64,000 bases of DNA from Curtobacterium sp. 9128 (GTDB lineage Bacteria > Actinomycetota > Actinomycetes > Actinomycetales > Microbacteriaceae). The position numbers and the translations under genes are program-made. The notes beneath the pieces were generated by a model. The model saw only the letters and a list, made by a program, of their open reading frames with translations. It searched no databases and was not told the origin of the DNA. This document shows positions 47,941 to 56,301 of this stretch, in pieces; position 1 is the stretch's first letter, and each line of letters starts with the position of its first letter. The stretch covers positions 559,968-623,967 of the forward strand of contig NZ_VEAF01000002.1 in the NCBI RefSeq assembly GCF_007673775.1, given 5' to 3'.

Positions 47941-49361
47941 CGACGCCCCTTCCTGGTCCGGCCGAGGGCGTCGCCGCGCTCGGAGAGGACCCGTTGTTCC
48001 GCCGGGATGGAGTCGGTCAGTCGGAGCAGCATCGCCGCGATGATCCAGTTCGCCACGAGGGAGGACCCACCGGCGGCCATGAACGGCGTCGTCAGGCCGG
48101 TCACGGGGATGATCCGGGTGATGCCGCCGACGACGACGAAGACCTGCAGCGCGATCGTGAAGCCGAACCCGATGCCGAGGAGCTTGCCGAAGTCGTCCTG
48201 CGCCATGAAGCCGACGCGGATGCCGCGCGAGACGAGGACGATGAACAGGCCGAGGACCGCGAAGACCCCGACCAGCCCGAGCTCCTCGCCGATGGACGCG
48301 ATGATGTAGTCGGCGTTGGCGACCGGCGTGATGTACGGGCGACCCTGACCGAGCCCGGTCCCGGTGATGCCGCCGTTCGCGAAGCCGAACAGGCCCTGCA
48401 CGAGCTGGTAGCTGGCCTGCGAGGTCGCGTTGTAGATCGCGGGGTCGAAGGGGTTGAGCCACTGCTCGAACCGGCCGTGCACGTAGACCAGGGCACTCGC
48501 CGCGACGAGGGCACCGCCGACGAACAGGACCAGGCCGATGATCACCCAGCTCAGCCGGGCGGTCGCGACGTAGATCATCACGAGGAACAGGCCGAAGTAC
48601 AGCAGCGCCGTCCCGAGGTCGCGCTGGAACACGAGGACGCTCATCGCCGCGCCCCAGACGATGAGGATCGGCCCGAGGTCACGTGCCCGCGGGAACGTCA
48701 TCCCGAGGAACTTCCGGCCGACGATCGACAGGCTGTCCCTGGCGGTCACGAGGTACCCGGCGAAGAAGAGCGCCATCGTGATCTTCGCGAGCTCGCCCGG
48801 CTGGAACGAGAACGGGCCGAAGCGGATCCACACCCGTGCGCCGCCCGGCGCGTAGCCGATGCCGGGCAGCATCGGGAGCAGGAGCAGCACGATCGTCAGG
48901 AACATGAAGATGTACCGGTACCGCTGCAGGAACCGGTGGTTCCTGACGAGGATCAGGGTCACGATGGCGAGCACCATCGCGAGCAGGGTCCACACGATCT
49001 GCTTGACGCCGATCGCGTTCCACCCCGACAGGTCGTTGTGGATGTCGATGCGGTAGATCTCGGCGATCCCGATCCCGTTGAGCACGAGGGCCACGGGGAG
49101 GATGAACGGGTCGGCGTTCTTCGCGACGACCCGCAGGACGACGTGCATGACGAGCGCCAGGCCGAGGATCGTCGAGCCGACCCAGAGCACCGACGTGTCG
49201 AACAGCCGGCCCTTGGTGCCGAGCTCGACGAGGACCATGGCGCCGGCGCAGATGCCGCACGCGATGACGAGCAGCACGAGTTCGAGGTTCCGGGCGCGCG
49301 CGGGCTCCCGGAGCTTGATCGTGATCGCCTGGGTCAGGGACTGGGGCGCGGTCGCGGTCAT
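47937..49361 (-). CDS. rodA: RodA/FtsW/SpoVE family peptidoglycan glycosyltransferase
   Basis: A 474-residue integral membrane protein with about 12 helices, starting MTATAPQSLTQAITIKLREP at 49361. SEDS signatures are WIRFGPFSFQPGELAKI, VFQRDLGTALLYF, GQGRPYITPVANADYI and IGEELGLVG, and the C-terminal IIPVTGLTTPFMAAGGSS. It polymerises lipid II. Placement with pbpA and pknA/B marks it as the RodA-type member of the operon. Confidence 0.96.
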   Translation of the reverse strand: MTATAPQSLTQAITIKLREPARARNLELVLLVIACGICAGAMVLVELGTKGRLFDTSVLWVGSTILGLALVMHVVLRVVAKNADPFILPVALVLNGIGIAEIYRIDIHNDLSGWNAIGVKQIVWTLLAMVLAIVTLILVRNHRFLQRYRYIFMFLTIVLLLLPMLPGIGYAPGGARVWIRFGPFSFQPGELAKITMALFFAGYLVTARDSLSIVGRKFLGMTFPRARDLGPILIVWGAAMSVLVFQRDLGTALLYFGLFLVMIYVATARLSWVIIGLVLFVGGALVAASALVYVHGRFEQWLNPFDPAIYNATSQASYQLVQGLFGFANGGITGTGLGQGRPYITPVANADYIIASIGEELGLVGVFAVLGLFIVLVSRGIRVGFMAQDDFGKLLGIGFGFTIALQVFVVVGGITRIIPVTGLTTPFMAAGGSSLVANWIIAAMLLRLTDSIPAEQRVLSERGDALGRTRKGRR

Positions 49362-50716
49362 CCGGCGTCTCCTGACGGGGACGGGCTGGGTGACCCGGAG
49401 CGGTCCGGCGTCGGCGTGGGGGACGACGTCCCGCCGGAGCCCCCGGTGCCGCTCTGGTCCTGACCGGTCTCGGCGGCGGTCCGGAGCCGGTCGACGATCT
49501 CTCGCGCGTCGGACAGCGACTGGGCGTTGATGGTCGAGCGGACGTTCTCCCTGGTGTACTCGGGCAGGTCGGACACGCGGATGTCGGAGTCCTCGTACAC
49601 GTCCGACAGCTTCACCGGGCCGATCTGCTGCTGCACGCCCTTGTAGATCGCGACCTGGCCGCGGTCCGTGCCGACGTAGTAGTGGTCCTGCACGATGCGC
49701 CAGCCGATGAACACCGCGCCGACGAGGACGGCGACGGCGAGCACGAGGGCGATCGCCCACGTGATCCGTCGACGCACCCGGCGCCGGCGGTCCTCGGCGA
49801 TGAGCTCGGCGAAGTACTGGTCGCTCTCCGGTTCGAAGTGCGAGTCCTCCGGAGCGGTGGTGACCTTGAGCGGGTGCAGCAGGATCGTGGGGAGGCGGAT
49901 GGGCTTCCGGCCCGTCGACGCCTCGAACGTCAGCGGTGCCGCTGCTGATCCGACCGTGGTGGCCGCGTCGTCGTCGTCCTCGGTGGGGACGGCGTCGGTG
50001 ACGTCCATCACGACGACCGTGACGTTGTCCGGGGCGCCGTGGTCGAGCGTCTCCTTGACCAGACGCTGCGTGACCTGGTTCGCGTCCATGTTCGACGCGA
50101 GGGCGTGGCGGATGCGTTCCTCGGCGAGGTACGAGGACAGGCCGTCGGAGCAGAGCAGCCAGCGGTCGCCCGGCCGGATGTCCATGATCGCCGTGTCGAC
50201 CTCGGGAGCGGCGTCGACGTCACCGAGGACGCGCATCAGGACCGAGCGCCGCGGGTGCACGGCGGCTTCCTCCGGCGTGATCCGGCCGCTGTCGACGAGG
50301 CGCTGCACGAAGGTGTGGTCCGACGTGATCTGCTGCAGCTCGCCGTCGCGGTGCCGGTAGATGCGGGAGTCGCCGATGTGGGCGATCGCGACCTGGTCGC
50401 CGACGCGGATCATCGCGCTGACGGTGGTGCCCATCCCGGTGAGCTCCTGGTGCTCGAACACCGTCTCGGTGATGAGCTGGTTCGCGGCGATGAGCGCCGA
50501 CTGCAGCGCGAACTCGGCGTCGTGCGCGGAGGGGAACTCCCGGTCGACCTCGCGGATGCGGCGGATGGCGATCGCCGAGGCGACGTCACCGCCGGCGTGG
50601 CCGCCCATGCCGTCCGCGACGGCGAACAGGTGCGCTCCGGCGTAGCCCGAGTCCTGGTTGTTCGCGCGGATGCGTCCGACGTGGGACACAGCGGCGCTCA
50701 GCGTACGAGCCGTCAT
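49358..50716 (-). CDS. pstP: PP2C-type Ser/Thr protein phosphatase PstP
   Basis: A 452-residue protein. The PP2C domain (1-235) has RANNQDSGYAGAHLFAVADG, GMGGHAGGDVAS, GDSRIYRHRDG, LLCSDGLSSYL and DNVTVVVMDV, which supply the metal-binding aspartates. A linker of about 75 residues, one membrane helix (about 315-338) and an extracellular C domain with a Ser/Pro tail follow. It reverses PknA/PknB phosphorylation. It overlaps rodA by four bases. Confidence 0.95.
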   Translation of the reverse strand: MTARTLSAAVSHVGRIRANNQDSGYAGAHLFAVADGMGGHAGGDVASAIAIRRIREVDREFPSAHDAEFALQSALIAANQLITETVFEHQELTGMGTTVSAMIRVGDQVAIAHIGDSRIYRHRDGELQQITSDHTFVQRLVDSGRITPEEAAVHPRRSVLMRVLGDVDAAPEVDTAIMDIRPGDRWLLCSDGLSSYLAEERIRHALASNMDANQVTQRLVKETLDHGAPDNVTVVVMDVTDAVPTEDDDDAATTVGSAAAPLTFEASTGRKPIRLPTILLHPLKVTTAPEDSHFEPESDQYFAELIAEDRRRRVRRRITWAIALVLAVAVLVGAVFIGWRIVQDHYYVGTDRGQVAIYKGVQQQIGPVKLSDVYEDSDIRVSDLPEYTRENVRSTINAQSLSDAREIVDRLRTAAETGQDQSGTGGSGGTSSPTPTPDRSGSPSPSPSGDAG

Positions 50717-50723
50717 CTCCGGG

Positions 50724-51278
50724 TTACCGCCGCAGCTCGAACGTCGTCGTCCCGATCGTGATCGGCGTGCGCTCCGCGACGGTCACGGGGGCGCTCACCT
50801 TCTGACCGTTGACGAAGGTGCCGTTCGTGGAGTCGAGGTCGATGACGACCCATCCCGACGGCTGCAGCTCGAGCCGGGCGTGGTTGGTGGACGTGTAGTC
50901 GTCGCGGATCACGACGTTGCTCTCACTGGAGCGTCCGATGGTGATGGGGCCGCGGCCGAGCGGCATCTCCATGCCCTCGCGTGCGCCCTCGGTGATGACG
51001 AGTCGGGTGGCGACGTCCGCCGCGGGCTGCTGGGAGCCACCGGACGGTGCCGGGCTGATGACGTCGGTGAACGCGCCGGCGCCACCCGCCGGCGGGGCCG
51101 ATGCCGGGATCGTCGGCGTCGTCGGGCCGGAGGGGCCGCCCTTGGGGTCGGTGGGGATGGTGCGGACGCGCTGGCCGAAGAGGTCGCTCCGGAGCGCGAA
51201 CACGATGACGAAGACGAACAGCCACAGCACCGCGAGGAACGCGAAACGCAGGACGAGCAGGGTCAGTCCTGTGGTCAT
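50724..51278 (-). CDS. fhaB: FHA-domain membrane protein FhaB (FipA)
   Basis: A 184-residue protein with an N-terminal membrane helix (about 5-28), a Pro/Gly linker and a C-terminal FHA domain (about 88-180): ITIGRSSESNVVIRDDYTST with the phosphothreonine-binding Arg and Ser, NHARLELQPSG and LDSTNGTFVNGQKV. FHA domains bind phosphothreonine made by the operon kinases; FipA links this to division proteins in mycobacteria. Overlaps fhaA by four bases. Confidence 0.94.
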   Translation of the reverse strand: MTTGLTLLVLRFAFLAVLWLFVFVIVFALRSDLFGQRVRTIPTDPKGGPSGPTTPTIPASAPPAGGAGAFTDVISPAPSGGSQQPAADVATRLVITEGAREGMEMPLGRGPITIGRSSESNVVIRDDYTSTNHARLELQPSGWVVIDLDSTNGTFVNGQKVSAPVTVAERTPITIGTTTFELRR

Positions 51279-51952
51279 CGCGCACCTCCTGTCTCCGGGA
51301 TCACCCGGAACACCATACGGGTACGACCTATCTCGATGGTCGAGTCCGGCTCGACGATGGCCTGCTGGAAGCGTTCGCCGTTGAGCTTCGAACCGTTCGT
51401 GGAGCCGAGGTCGTTGGCCTGCGCGTGCTTGCCGTCCCAGATGATCTCGACGTGCTTCCGGCTCGTCCCGGTGTCCGCGACGGTGATGTCCGCGTCCGTA
51501 CCGCGGCCGATGACCGTCCGCCCACGCTGCAGGTGGTGCCGCTGCGAACCGATGTCGAGGACGGCGACCCAGGCGACGTCGCGCTGCACGGTGGTCGCGT
51601 CGATCTGCAGGATCCCGGTCGACAGCGTGCCGTCCTGCTGCAGACGGATCGTCACCGGCCCGGAGAACGAGTAGTTCTGCGCCACCGCGTGCTGCTGCAC
51701 CATCTGCGTCAGTTCGTCGACGAGGGGCCGACCCACGTCGTTCATGCGCGTGAAGTCCGGCGGGGCGAGCCGCACGGTGAACTCGTTCGGCACGAGGATG
51801 CGGTCGCGGGAGACGACGGCGGCCCGGGTGTCGAGCTCGCGGCGCAGGGCGCTCGAGATCTCGACCGGCTGCACACCGGAGCGGAAGGTCTTCGCGAACG
51901 TGCCGTTGACGGCGCGCTCCAGCCCCCGCTCGAAGCTGTCCAGCAGTCCCAT
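51275..51952 (-). CDS. fhaA: FHA-domain protein FhaA with DUF3662 N-domain
   Basis: A 225-residue protein starting MGLLDSFERGLERAVNGTF at 51952. Residues 1-110 are the DUF3662 domain (VQPVEISSALRRELDTRA, VPNEFTVRLAPPDF). After a short linker, the FHA domain (about 140-220) has TVIGRGTDADITVADTGTSR, KHVEIIWDG and DLGSTNGSKLNGE. It is shorter than mycobacterial FhaA, which has a long linker. FhaA binds the phosphorylated MurJ pseudokinase region in mycobacteria. It is the first gene of the operon. Confidence 0.94.
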   Translation of the reverse strand: MGLLDSFERGLERAVNGTFAKTFRSGVQPVEISSALRRELDTRAAVVSRDRILVPNEFTVRLAPPDFTRMNDVGRPLVDELTQMVQQHAVAQNYSFSGPVTIRLQQDGTLSTGILQIDATTVQRDVAWVAVLDIGSQRHHLQRGRTVIGRGTDADITVADTGTSRKHVEIIWDGKHAQANDLGSTNGSKLNGERFQQAIVEPDSTIEIGRTRMVFRVIPETGGAR

Positions 51953-52038
51953 GGGTCTCCCACGTTCTCGGTCGTTGACCCCTGCATGGTAGTCGGTGGC
52001 GGTTGAGGGGCTCTGTGCATGGTAGTGTTCCAGGGCTG

Positions 52039-52125
52039 GCGCGAGTGGCGGAATTGGTAGACGCGCACGGTTCAGGTCCGTGTGCTGGAAACGGCGTGGG
52101 GGTTCAAGTCCCCCCTCGCGCACCA
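52039..52125 (+). tRNA. tRNA-Leu (CAG anticodon)
   Basis: The acceptor arms GCGCGAG and CTCGCGC, the anticodon loop TTCAGGT in the stem CACGG/CCGTG, a class II long variable arm and an encoded CCA are all visible. Confidence 0.97.
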
Positions 52126-52175
52126 GGGCCCGCCTGGGACCAGATCCAGAGATGGATCCGGAAACAGGCGGACAT

Positions 52176-52209
52176 CGAAGGCCCCCGATCGAGAGATCGG
52201 GGGCCTTCG
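52176..52209 (+). terminator. Terminator after tRNA-Leu
   Basis: A perfect 15-bp stem, CGAAGGCCCCCGATC (52176-52190) with GATCGGGGGCCTTCG (52195-52209), and loop GAGA. Confidence 0.9.
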
Positions 52210-52230
52210 TCGTCTCGGCGACCACCCCCG

Positions 52231-52270
52231 GACTGGAGGCGCGTGGCGGCGGCGAACCGAGCCTCCCGTC
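52231..52270. repeat. Imperfect hairpin of the CTGGAGGC family
   Basis: GACTGGAGGC (52231-52240) faces GCCTCCCGTC (52261-52270) with one mismatch. It lies upstream of the epimerase gene and may be a leftover terminator. Confidence 0.5.
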
Positions 52271-52315
52271 CGTCACCTGGTCACCATGGCGAGCCGACGG
52301 CCTACCGTGACCGCC

Positions 52316-53302
52316 ATGAGCAACGGACAGCGCGTCGTCGTCATCGGCGGCAGCGGACACATCGGCACGTTCCTGATCCCGCGCCTGGTGCGCGCCGGTC
52401 ACGACGTCGTGACCGTCAGCCGGGGCCGGCGTCGGGCCTACGTCGACGCGCCGGAGTGGCAGCAGGTCGAGCAGGTGACGGCGGACCGCGAGCAGGAGGA
52501 CCGCGACGGCACCTTCCCGGACCGGATCGCGGCGCTGCGGCCGGACGTGGTGGTCGACCTCGTGTGCTTCACGCTCGACTCGGCGGCGGCGTTGGTCGAG
52601 CGCCTCCGCGGGACCGACGTGCACCTGGTCCACTGCGGATCGGTGTGGCGAGCAGGCCCGAGCACGCTGCTGCCGATCACCGAGGAGACGATGACGCCGC
52701 CGACGGGCACCTACGGCATCGAGAAGGACCGCATCGCGCGGATGCTCAAGCAGGAAACCGCCGATGGTGGTGTCGTGACGACAAGTCTGCACCCGGGACA
52801 CATCAGCGGTCCGGGCTGGGCGCCGATCGGACCGCTCGGCAACCTCGACCCGTCGGTGTGGCGGCGCCTGTCCGCGGCGGAGCCGCTCGAGGTCCCTGGC
52901 ATCGGCGCGGAGACGATGCACCACGTGCACGCCGACGACGTGGCGCAGGCGTTCGAGCTCGCCGTCGCGCACCGGGACGCCGCTGCCGGCGAGGACTTCT
53001 CGGTCGTGGCACTGGACGCGCTGACCGTGCGTGGGTACGCGGCGCTCGCGGCGTCGTGGTTCGGGCAGCAGGCCCGGCTCGAGCCCGTCTCCTGGGAGCG
53101 GTTCCGCGCGTCCACCGACGAGGACGCGGCGGCGACGAGCTGGGACCACCTCTGGCGGAGTCAGGTCTTCAGCATCGCGAAGGCACGACGGCTGCTCGGC
53201 TACGCCCCGCGGTACACCGCCGGCGAGACGGTGACGGAAGCGGTGCGCTGGCTCGTCGACCACGGCGAGCTCGACGTGGCGCGGCCGTTCGTGGGCGACT
53301 GA
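52316..53302 (+). CDS. NAD-dependent epimerase/dehydratase family protein
   Basis: A 328-residue extended-SDR-like protein. The N-terminal Rossmann motif is VVVIGGSGHIGTFLIP, and a second strand region gives DVVVDLVCFTLDSA. The usual YxxxK is represented by TYGIEKDRIARML, where Tyr and Lys are four apart. C-terminal motifs are HPGHISGPGW and HHVHADDVAQAFELA. The substrate is unknown; nucleotide-sugar or isoflavone-reductase-like chemistry is possible. The start is the ATG at 52316; the longer open frame crosses the tRNA and terminator. Convergent with the PucR regulator. Confidence 0.82.
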   Translation: MSNGQRVVVIGGSGHIGTFLIPRLVRAGHDVVTVSRGRRRAYVDAPEWQQVEQVTADREQEDRDGTFPDRIAALRPDVVVDLVCFTLDSAAALVERLRGTDVHLVHCGSVWRAGPSTLLPITEETMTPPTGTYGIEKDRIARMLKQETADGGVVTTSLHPGHISGPGWAPIGPLGNLDPSVWRRLSAAEPLEVPGIGAETMHHVHADDVAQAFELAVAHRDAAAGEDFSVVALDALTVRGYAALAASWFGQQARLEPVSWERFRASTDEDAAATSWDHLWRSQVFSIAKARRLLGYAPRYTAGETVTEAVRWLVDHGELDVARPFVGD

Positions 53303-53312
53303 GGTGACCGCG

Positions 53313-54854
53313 TCACCGCTCGGGGTGCGGCGGGTCGCCTCCGGACAGCGCTGAGAACGCCGCCCAGACGTCCGCCCGGGTGGCGAACCGGGCGAGGTCG
53401 CGGTCCAGGATCCGGGCGGCGTGCTCGATCCGTGCGCGGACGGTGTGTCGGTGCACGCCGAGCACCCGGGCGGCACGGTCGTACTCGCAGTCCTGCTCCA
53501 GCCAGGTCCGCAGCGTCGCGGTCAGCTGTGCGCCGGTGCGGGCATCGTGTTCGACGACGGGTGCGAGGAACGCCCGCGCGATCGTCGCGGTGTCGCCGTT
53601 CGCGAGGTGGGCGATGACCCCGCCGCGGGTGAGGTCGTCGAACCGGACGACCCCGGAGCCGCCAGCCCGGCTCCGGTCGAGCGCGTCCAGCGCCTCGGCG
53701 CGTGCGCGGTCGAACGCGGCCCAGTCGGCGACGTCGGAGAGTCCGGTGTGGAGGCCGTACCGCTCGGTCAGCCGCTCCACGGGTCCTGTTGCGCCCTCCG
53801 GCACGCACAGCACGAGCGTGTCGTCGTCGACGGCGAAGAAGAGCTGCCCCGGCGTCTCCTGCACCCACAGCTCGAGGAGGTCCACGACGGTGTCGAGCTG
53901 TGCGGCGGGGATGTCGACCGCGGCGACGCGGACGGGCTCGACGGGCAGTGGTCCCCAGAGTCGGCGGGACGTGCGGTCGACCAACCCGGGGTCGCCCGCC
54001 GAGAGCACGGTCAGGAGTCCGGTGCGGAGCAGCCCGCGGGCCCTGGCGAGCGCACGGTTCTGCTGCAGGGCGACGCCGGCGAGGGCGATGACGGCCGTGA
54101 CGACCTCGCGCCCGGCCCGGTCGAGCGCACCGGTCGCGATCGCGAGGACGCCGTCGAGGTGCCCGCCCGCCCCGAGTGTCTGCAGGGTGAAACCCCCGTG
54201 GGCGGTGCTCACCGGCAGGCTCGCCCGCTGGCCACCGCGGAGCAGACGACCCGCCTCGGCCTCGAGCTGCTCGCGTTCGGCGGCCGGGATCCCGTCGACC
54301 GGGAACCCGCGGTCGAGGCGCCCCGTCGCGTCGAGCAGGCCCACCCAGCAGTCGAGCTGTCGGGAGAGCTCGGCGAGCGTCGCACCGAGTCCGTCGGGTC
54401 GGAGCGCAGCGCGGGAGATGGCGCGCTGCGCTGCCAGGCCCCAGGCGTTCCGCGCGTTGGCGTCCCGCGTCACCGTCTCGGCGTTCGCCTGGGCGACCGC
54501 GATGAAGGAGGTCGCGTACGGCACCTCGAACAGCGGCAGGCCGTGGTGTCGACAGGCGTCGACGAGGACTCCCGGGGTGCCGGCACGGACGACCTGCGTG
54601 CCGAAGCCGAGCGCGACGACCCCGCGTGACCGCAGCCGGGCGACGTAGGCGTCGGCGTCCTCCGCGTCGACCTCGGGGCGCTCGCCGAACTGCGTCCCGG
54701 TCGTCAGGAGCGCCTGGCCGGGGGAGAGGAACGGGGTCGGGTCGGCGAGGTCGGAGCTGTGCACCCAGCTGATCGGTACGTCGGTGTCGGCGTCGGTCAG
54801 CATCCGGAGCCCGAGCGCGTGGTCGTCGAGGAGGGAGCGCAGGGTGGCCGGCAT
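53313..54854 (-). CDS. PucR-family transcriptional regulator of the GABA genes (predicted)
   Basis: A 513-residue protein from the ATG at 54854. The N-terminal PucR sensor domain (1-130) starts MPATLRSLLDDHALGL and contains SDLADPTPFLSPGQALLTTG. A GGDEF-like CdaR middle domain lies around 290-400. The C-terminal helix-turn-helix (about 455-505) reads EYDRAARVLGVHRHTVRARI. It is divergent from the aminotransferase/dehydrogenase pair with a 91-bp promoter gap, as PucR/GabR-type activators usually are, so control of gabT-gabD is inferred. Confidence 0.88.
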   Translation of the reverse strand: MPATLRSLLDDHALGLRMLTDADTDVPISWVHSSDLADPTPFLSPGQALLTTGTQFGERPEVDAEDADAYVARLRSRGVVALGFGTQVVRAGTPGVLVDACRHHGLPLFEVPYATSFIAVAQANAETVTRDANARNAWGLAAQRAISRAALRPDGLGATLAELSRQLDCWVGLLDATGRLDRGFPVDGIPAAEREQLEAEAGRLLRGGQRASLPVSTAHGGFTLQTLGAGGHLDGVLAIATGALDRAGREVVTAVIALAGVALQQNRALARARGLLRTGLLTVLSAGDPGLVDRTSRRLWGPLPVEPVRVAAVDIPAAQLDTVVDLLELWVQETPGQLFFAVDDDTLVLCVPEGATGPVERLTERYGLHTGLSDVADWAAFDRARAEALDALDRSRAGGSGVVRFDDLTRGGVIAHLANGDTATIARAFLAPVVEHDARTGAQLTATLRTWLEQDCEYDRAARVLGVHRHTVRARIEHAARILDRDLARFATRADVWAAFSALSGGDPPHPER

Positions 54855-54945
54855 GGAGCCAGGGTAGCCACGACGTCCATCAGGGCGGCCAGAACTGGCC
54901 ACGGTGGACGGTGCCGGCCGCCGGTGCGGCTCCTACCATCGGGCC

Positions 54946-56301
54946 ATGACCTCCACCGCGTCCGCACCGACCACGATCGGTGGCCCCGGCCTCCCGCAGG
55001 AGCGCCGCCTGGTCACCGCCGTTCCCGGGCCCCGTTCCCAGGAGCTCCTCGCCCGGAAGGCCGCCGCGGTGCCGGCGGGCGTCGGGGTGGCCGTGCCGAT
55101 CGCGGTCGTCGCGGCCGGTGGCGGCGTCGTCGTCGACGCAGACGGCAACTCGCTCATCGACCTCGGCTCCGGCATCGCCGTGACCAGCGTCGGGAACGCC
55201 CACCCCGGGGTCGCCGCCGCGGTCACCGCCCAGGTGCAGGCGTTCACCCACACGTGCTTCACGATCGCGGCCTACGACGGCTACGTCGAGGTGGCGGAGG
55301 CGCTCAACCGCCTGACGCCCGGCGACCACGAGAAGCGGACCGCGCTGTTCAACTCCGGCGCGGAGGCCGTCGAGAACGCCGTGAAGATCGCCCGCAAGCA
55401 CACTGGTCGGCAGGCCGTCGTCGTGTTCGACCATGCGTACCACGGCCGGACGAACCTGACGATGGCGCTCACCGCGAAGACCATGCCGTACAAGAGCGGC
55501 TTCGGCCCCTTCGCCCCGGAGGTGTACCGCGTCCCGACGTCGTACCCGTTCCACGACGGCCTGACCGGCGCCGAGGCGGCGCAGCGGGCCGTGACCCAGA
55601 TCGAGCAGCAGATCGGCGCGGAGAACACCGCAGCACTGCTCATCGAGCCGATCCAGGGAGAGGGCGGCTTCGTCGTCCCGGCCGAGGGCTTCCTGCCGGC
55701 GCTCGCCGACTGGGCCCACGCGAACGGCATCGTGTTCATCGCGGACGAGGTGCAGACCGGGTTCGCCCGCACGGGTGCGATGTTCGCGAGCGAGCACGAG
55801 GGCGTCGTCCCGGACATCGTCACCACGGCGAAGGGCATCGCCGGGGGTCTGCCGCTCTCCGCCGTGACCGGACGCGCGGAGATCATGGACTCCCCGCACG
55901 CCGGCGGCCTCGGCGGGACGTACGGCGGCAACCCGATCGCCTGTGCCGCAGCGCTCGCCGCGATCGACGCGTTCGAGCACGACGGACTCGTCGACCGTGC
56001 CCGGGAGATCGAGCGGATCCTGCTCGACGCCCTGCACACGGCGCAGCGGCAGGACCCGCGGATCGGCGACGTCCGCGGACGCGGCGCCATGATCGCCATG
56101 GAGCTCGTCGACCCGGCGACCGGCGACCCCGACCGCGGACTCACCGGACGTGTCGTCCGGTACGCGTTCGAACACGGCGTGATCGCGCTGACGGCCGGCA
56201 CGTCCGGCAACGTCGTCCGCTTCCTCCCCCCGCTCGCCATCGACGACGCGCTCCTCGCCGAGGGTGTCGGCGTCGTCCTGGAAGGACTGGCATCCGCATG
56301 A
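54946..56301 (+). CDS. gabT: 4-aminobutyrate aminotransferase
   Basis: A 451-residue class III aminotransferase starting at the ATG at 54946. It shows NSGAEAVENAVKIARKHTGR, HAYHGRTNLTMALT, the Asp of IADEVQTGFARTG that contacts the pyridine ring, and the PLP lysine in TTAKGIAGGLPLS (about Lys296). It moves the amino group of GABA to 2-oxoglutarate, giving succinic semialdehyde. The stop overlaps the gabD start (ATGA), so both steps of GABA breakdown are made together. Other omega-amino acids are possible substrates. Confidence 0.93.
   Translation: MTSTASAPTTIGGPGLPQERRLVTAVPGPRSQELLARKAAAVPAGVGVAVPIAVVAAGGGVVVDADGNSLIDLGSGIAVTSVGNAHPGVAAAVTAQVQAFTHTCFTIAAYDGYVEVAEALNRLTPGDHEKRTALFNSGAEAVENAVKIARKHTGRQAVVVFDHAYHGRTNLTMALTAKTMPYKSGFGPFAPEVYRVPTSYPFHDGLTGAEAAQRAVTQIEQQIGAENTAALLIEPIQGEGGFVVPAEGFLPALADWAHANGIVFIADEVQTGFARTGAMFASEHEGVVPDIVTTAKGIAGGLPLSAVTGRAEIMDSPHAGGLGGTYGGNPIACAAALAAIDAFEHDGLVDRAREIERILLDALHTAQRQDPRIGDVRGRGAMIAMELVDPATGDPDRGLTGRVVRYAFEHGVIALTAGTSGNVVRFLPPLAIDDALLAEGVGVVLEGLASA

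Noticed and set aside
52082..52315. N-terminal extension of the epimerase gene
   Set aside because: It would begin inside tRNA-Leu and read through its terminator; the Rossmann motif follows the ATG at 52316 directly.
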